A stretch of 64,000 bases of DNA from Gilliamella bombicola (GTDB lineage: Bacteria > Pseudomonadota > Gammaproteobacteria > Enterobacterales > Orbaceae). Location: assembly GCF_900094945.1 (NCBI RefSeq), contig NZ_FMAQ01000005.1, positions 30,258-94,257 on the forward strand. Reading direction: 5' to 3'. The notes beneath the pieces were generated by a model that did not search any database, was not told the origin of the DNA, and saw nothing but the letters and a program-made list of their open reading frames with translations. Numbering within the stretch: position 1 is the stretch's first letter; every line of letters starts with the position of its first letter. Shown here in pieces: positions 59,694 to 64,000 of this stretch. A program made the translations under genes and the position numbers.

Positions 59694-60332
59694 GTGAAAC
59701 AATTAACTCGAATTCAAATTTTAGACAGACTAAAAGATCATATTAAAGATCCAACTACTGAGCTTGTATACCAAACGCCATTTGAATTACTTATTGCAGT
59801 TGTTTTATCTGCTCAAGCAACCGATGTAAGCGTCAACAAAGCAACAAAACCGCTTTTTGCTGTAGCCAATACAGCGCAACAAATTTTAGAACTTGGTGTT
59901 GATCAGTTAAAAAGTTATATTCGTACCATTGGGCTTTATAATAGTAAAGCCGAAAACATAATAAAAACATGTCAAATTTTAGTAGATAAATATCAAGGCG
60001 AAGTACCAGAAAATTTCGATTCACTTATTGAGTTACCTGGTGTGGGTAGAAAAACAGCCAATGTTGTGTTAAACACTGTTTTTGGTTGGCCAACCATTGC
60101 TGTCGATACGCATATATTTAGAGTAAGTAACCGTACAGGTTTTGCACCTGGTAAAACTGTCGAAGCCGTTGAAGAAAAATTGCTGAAGGTCGTACCCAAA
60201 GAATATAAAATAAATTGCCACCATTGGCTAATATTACACGGCCGTTATACTTGCATTGCCAGAAAGCCTAGATGTGGTTCTTGTGTTATAGAAGATTTGT
60301 GTGAATTTAAACAAAAAGTTTACCCAGAGTGA
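59694..60332 (+). CDS. nth: endonuclease III
   Basis: This 212-residue base-excision glycosylase/AP lyase has the helix-hairpin-helix and catalytic Lys in LPGVGRKTANVVLN, the Asp in VDTHIFRVSNR, and the 4Fe-4S ligands in CIARKPRCGSCVIEDLC. It removes oxidised pyrimidines. The start is GTG 59694, in the family position (MKQLTRIQILDRL). It lies six bases before smrB. Confidence 0.96.
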   Translation: MKQLTRIQILDRLKDHIKDPTTELVYQTPFELLIAVVLSAQATDVSVNKATKPLFAVANTAQQILELGVDQLKSYIRTIGLYNSKAENIIKTCQILVDKYQGEVPENFDSLIELPGVGRKTANVVLNTVFGWPTIAVDTHIFRVSNRTGFAPGKTVEAVEEKLLKVVPKEYKINCHHWLILHGRYTCIARKPRCGSCVIEDLCEFKQKVYPE

Positions 60333-60338
60333 AAATTA

Positions 60339-60881
60339 ATGCCAAATAAATTTAATTTAGACCAAGATGACATAAACTTGTTTAAAAATAGCATTGGTAA
60401 CACCAAAAAGCTAAAACAAGATACTGTTATTCATAAACCGGTGAAACGCTCAAAAAAAATAATGGAAACCCAAAAACTACAACATGAAAAAACGCATGCT
60501 GAGTTTTATTTTTCCGATAATTATCAACCTCTATTACAACAAGAGCCTATCCGCTATAGTCGAGAAGATGCCGATCCCTATGAAGTAAAAAAATTACGAC
60601 GTGGGTTTTATGAACCAGAATTTTTTTTGGATTTACATGGACTGACTCAGCAGGAGGCTAAAAAAGAGATTGCAGCTCTTATCGCCGCGTGTTTACGTGA
60701 AAGAGCACATTGCGCATGTATCATGTATGGACATGGAAAAAATATCTTAAAAAAACAAACACCAATGTGGCTTGCACAACACCCCCGCATTATTTGTTTT
60801 CACCAAGCACCAAAAGAGTTTGGTGGCAGTGCAGCACTACTCATTTTATTTGACATCGACAATGAATTAGCAAATAGCTAG
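60339..60881 (+). CDS. smrB: Smr-domain endonuclease SmrB
   Basis: This 180-residue protein matches SmrB (183 in E. coli), which cleaves mRNA between collided ribosomes. The N-terminal half is basic and helical, with YSREDADPYEVKKLRRGFYEPE. The Smr domain shows DLHGLTQQEAKKEI and the active-site region IMYGHGKNILKKQTPMWL. It probably shares the nth transcript. A RyhB-like RNA gene follows on the other strand. Confidence 0.93.
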   Translation: MPNKFNLDQDDINLFKNSIGNTKKLKQDTVIHKPVKRSKKIMETQKLQHEKTHAEFYFSDNYQPLLQQEPIRYSREDADPYEVKKLRRGFYEPEFFLDLHGLTQQEAKKEIAALIAACLRERAHCACIMYGHGKNILKKQTPMWLAQHPRIICFHQAPKEFGGSAALLILFDIDNELANS

Positions 60882-60919
60882 TACTGGAAGATTAAAATAG
60901 TTGTAAGTAACACAAAAAT

Positions 60920-61009
60920 AAAAAAGCCAGCTTAGCGATGCTAGTCTGGCAAACATTGGAAGCAATGTGAGCAATGTCATACTTTTTCAGAAGCTGTTTA
61001 GGCTCTAAC
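60920..61009 (-). ncRNA. ryhB: RyhB-like Fur-regulated small RNA
   Basis: On the minus strand, 60978-60957 contains CATTGCTCACATTGCTTCC, the pairing core of enterobacterial RyhB, preceded by an A-rich Hfq-like stretch (CTGAAAAAGTATG). It is followed by a terminator, GCCAG/CTGGC-type arms (60950-60926) with a U-run to about 60920. A TATTAT -10 at 61022-61017 predicts a start near 61009, giving about 90 nt, the size of E. coli RyhB. A perfect Fur palindrome overlaps the promoter. In other bacteria RyhB represses iron-using proteins (sdh, sodB, bfr) when iron is low. The 5' third differs from E. coli. Confidence 0.9.
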
Positions 61010-61020
61010 AAAGTACATAA

Positions 61021-61041
61021 TAATGATAATGATTATCATTA
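61021..61041 (-). promoter_or_regulatory. Fur box over the ryhB promoter
   Basis: There is a perfect 10-1-10 palindrome centred on 61031; its core TGATAATgATTATCA is the 7-1-7 Fur consensus. It overlaps the predicted -10 of the sRNA, so Fe-Fur would shut off transcription. No protein gene starts nearby in either direction. Confidence 0.9.
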
Positions 61042-61133
61042 CTAAAAGCAAGCATTTTTTAGGCCTTCCTAAATTAAATGAAAATAAATACCTGACTCAC
61101 TCATCTCATAAGAAAGTTTTTATATTCAACCAT

Positions 61134-61166
61134 ATAAAAAATAAGCAGAAAATTTCTTTTCTGCTT
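61134..61166 (-). terminator. terminator of the rplU-rpmA-yhbE-obgE operon
   Basis: AAGCAGAAAA (61143-61152) and TTTTCTGCTT (61157-61166) form a 10-bp stem; the minus-strand T-run follows at about 61142-61135, downstream of the obgE stop. Confidence 0.8.
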
Positions 61167-61221
61167 TTATAAAAGGATTTTACACAATAGCTAAATCAAG
61201 ATAAAAAGACCATAATACTGA

Positions 61222-63350
<2,129 letters not shown>

Positions 63351-63383
63351 ATCGCCATCAATTTTATATAAATTTCAAGAAAT

Positions 63384-63411
63384 GAAAAAAGCCCCACAAT
63401 AACTGTGAGGC
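63384..63411 (-). terminator. terminator or attenuator after rpmA
   Basis: GCCCCACA (63391-63398) pairs with TGTGAGGC (63404-63411), allowing one G-U; the minus-strand T-run follows at 63390-63385. It would separate the abundant ribosomal proteins from yhbE-obgE. Confidence 0.75.
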
Positions 63412-63438
63412 TTCTATAACTTTTAAACCGCTTTTAGA

Positions 63439-63699
63439 TTAGCTATTAGCAACTACACTAACATAACGACGGTTTTTAGGTCCTTTAACTTCAAACTTTA
63501 CTTGTCCATCAATTAAGGCAAATAGAGTATGGTCACGACCACAACCTACATTAGTACCTGGGTGGAATTGAGTTCCACGTTGACGAACTAAAATGTTACC
63601 AGCAAGAACTTCTTGACTACCATAACGTTTAACACCTAAACGTTTACTTTGGGAATCACGACCATTACGTGATGAACCACCAGCCTTCTTATGTGCCAT
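63439..63699 (-). CDS. rpmA: 50S ribosomal protein L27
   Basis: This 86-residue protein has the L27 start [20 protein letters not shown] and [22 protein letters not shown]. It lies near the peptidyl-transferase centre. It is 15 bases downstream of rplU, in the conserved order. Confidence 0.98.
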   Translation of the reverse strand: MAHKKAGGSSRNGRDSQSKRLGVKRYGSQEVLAGNILVRQRGTQFHPGTNVGCGRDHTLFALIDGQVKFEVKGPKNRRYVSVVANS

Positions 63700-63714
63700 T
63701 GTTCGATACTCCTA

Positions 63715-64000
63715 TTAAGCGATTGCAGTGATCTTCACATCAGTGAACCACTGACGGTGACCTTGTTGTTTACGATAGTGTTTACGACGACGGAATTTAA
63801 CAATTTTCACTTTATCGCCACGACCGTGCTCAACAATTTCTGCTTTAATTGTTGCACCTTCAACAAACGGAGCACCAACTTTGATGTCTTCACCATTTGC
63901 TACCATTAAAACTTTATCGAAAACAACTTCTGCACCTGTTTCGACTTCAATTTTTTCCAAGCGAACGACTTGTCCTTCGCTAACTCGGTGTTGTTTACCA
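63715..64000 (-). CDS. rplU: 50S ribosomal protein L21 (5' end beyond window)
   Basis: The frame stays open to the window edge, reading [19 protein letters not shown] and then [20 protein letters not shown] near the C-terminus, which is L21. About eight N-terminal residues of the ~103 are missing. An internal ATG at 63960 is not the start. It is first of rplU-rpmA-yhbE-obgE. Confidence 0.97.
   Translation of the reverse strand, partial: GKQHRVSEGQVVRLEKIEVETGAEVVFDKVLMVANGEDIKVGAPFVEGATIKAEIVEHGRGDKVKIVKFRRRKHYRKQQGHRQWFTDVKITAIA

Overview
The window reads as chromosomal DNA of an AT-rich gammaproteobacterium. Housekeeping proteins (GlnS, DnaA, GyrB, OmpA, RdgC, BamB, Der, ObgE, L21/L27), an RstA/RstB pair and a Fur-boxed RyhB-like small RNA all point to a relative of the Enterobacterales/Pasteurellales. 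The low GC content, the SrfABC genes and the stand-alone invasin-tip-like proteins suggest an insect-gut lineage such as Orbaceae (Gilliamella-like). The taxon is an inference; no search was run.

Layout. 1-3050 is accessory. It holds a GC-rich hairpin repeat, a secreted lectin-like protein, a decayed partial copy of glnS and a tiny immunity-like ORF. 3051-7673 holds an endonuclease V-like gene, glnS and rstBA. 7834-13636 is a compact set that looks like one uncharacterised biosynthetic pathway: HAD phosphatase, alpha/beta hydrolase, two small paired EamA transporters, arginase-fold enzyme, FemAB-like acyltransferase and class III aminotransferase. 13838-23089 holds a MipA/OmpV-type protein, rdgC, ompA and the replication block dnaA-dnaN-recF-gyrB. 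The dnaA promoter has a DnaA box between its -35 and -10.

23090-26263 is a second accessory island. Its lectin-like gene is a paralogue of the one at 327-1814. Eleven copies of a 7-bp repeat lie just inside its start codon, directly after a strong Shine-Dalgarno, which is the layout of a phase-variable switch. Both lectin genes share flanking repeats.

26264-44319 is an 18-kb, 12-gene, single-strand operon around srfA-srfB-srfC. It encodes a cytoplasmic Hsp70/actin-fold ATPase (SrfB), a dynamin-like GTPase (SrfC) and four single-pass proteins that place a cytoplasmic head and a periplasmic domain on either side of the inner membrane (SrfA, a repeat-domain protein and two VWA proteins). It also encodes a periplasmic VWA protein, a MacB/LolCDE-like ABC transporter, a periplasmic FGE-sulfatase-fold protein and two coiled-coil lipoproteins. 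Together these look like an envelope-spanning NTP-driven machine, and this is the best candidate here for a poorly described system.

44591-64000 is mostly conserved: gss, ybeD, metY, adk, the rodZ-ispG-hisS-yfgM-bamB-der-yfgJ run (with a strikingly short RodZ), tyrS-pdxY, putP, nth-smrB, a ryhB-like sRNA with a perfect Fur palindrome, and rplU-rpmA-yhbE-obgE, cut by the window end.
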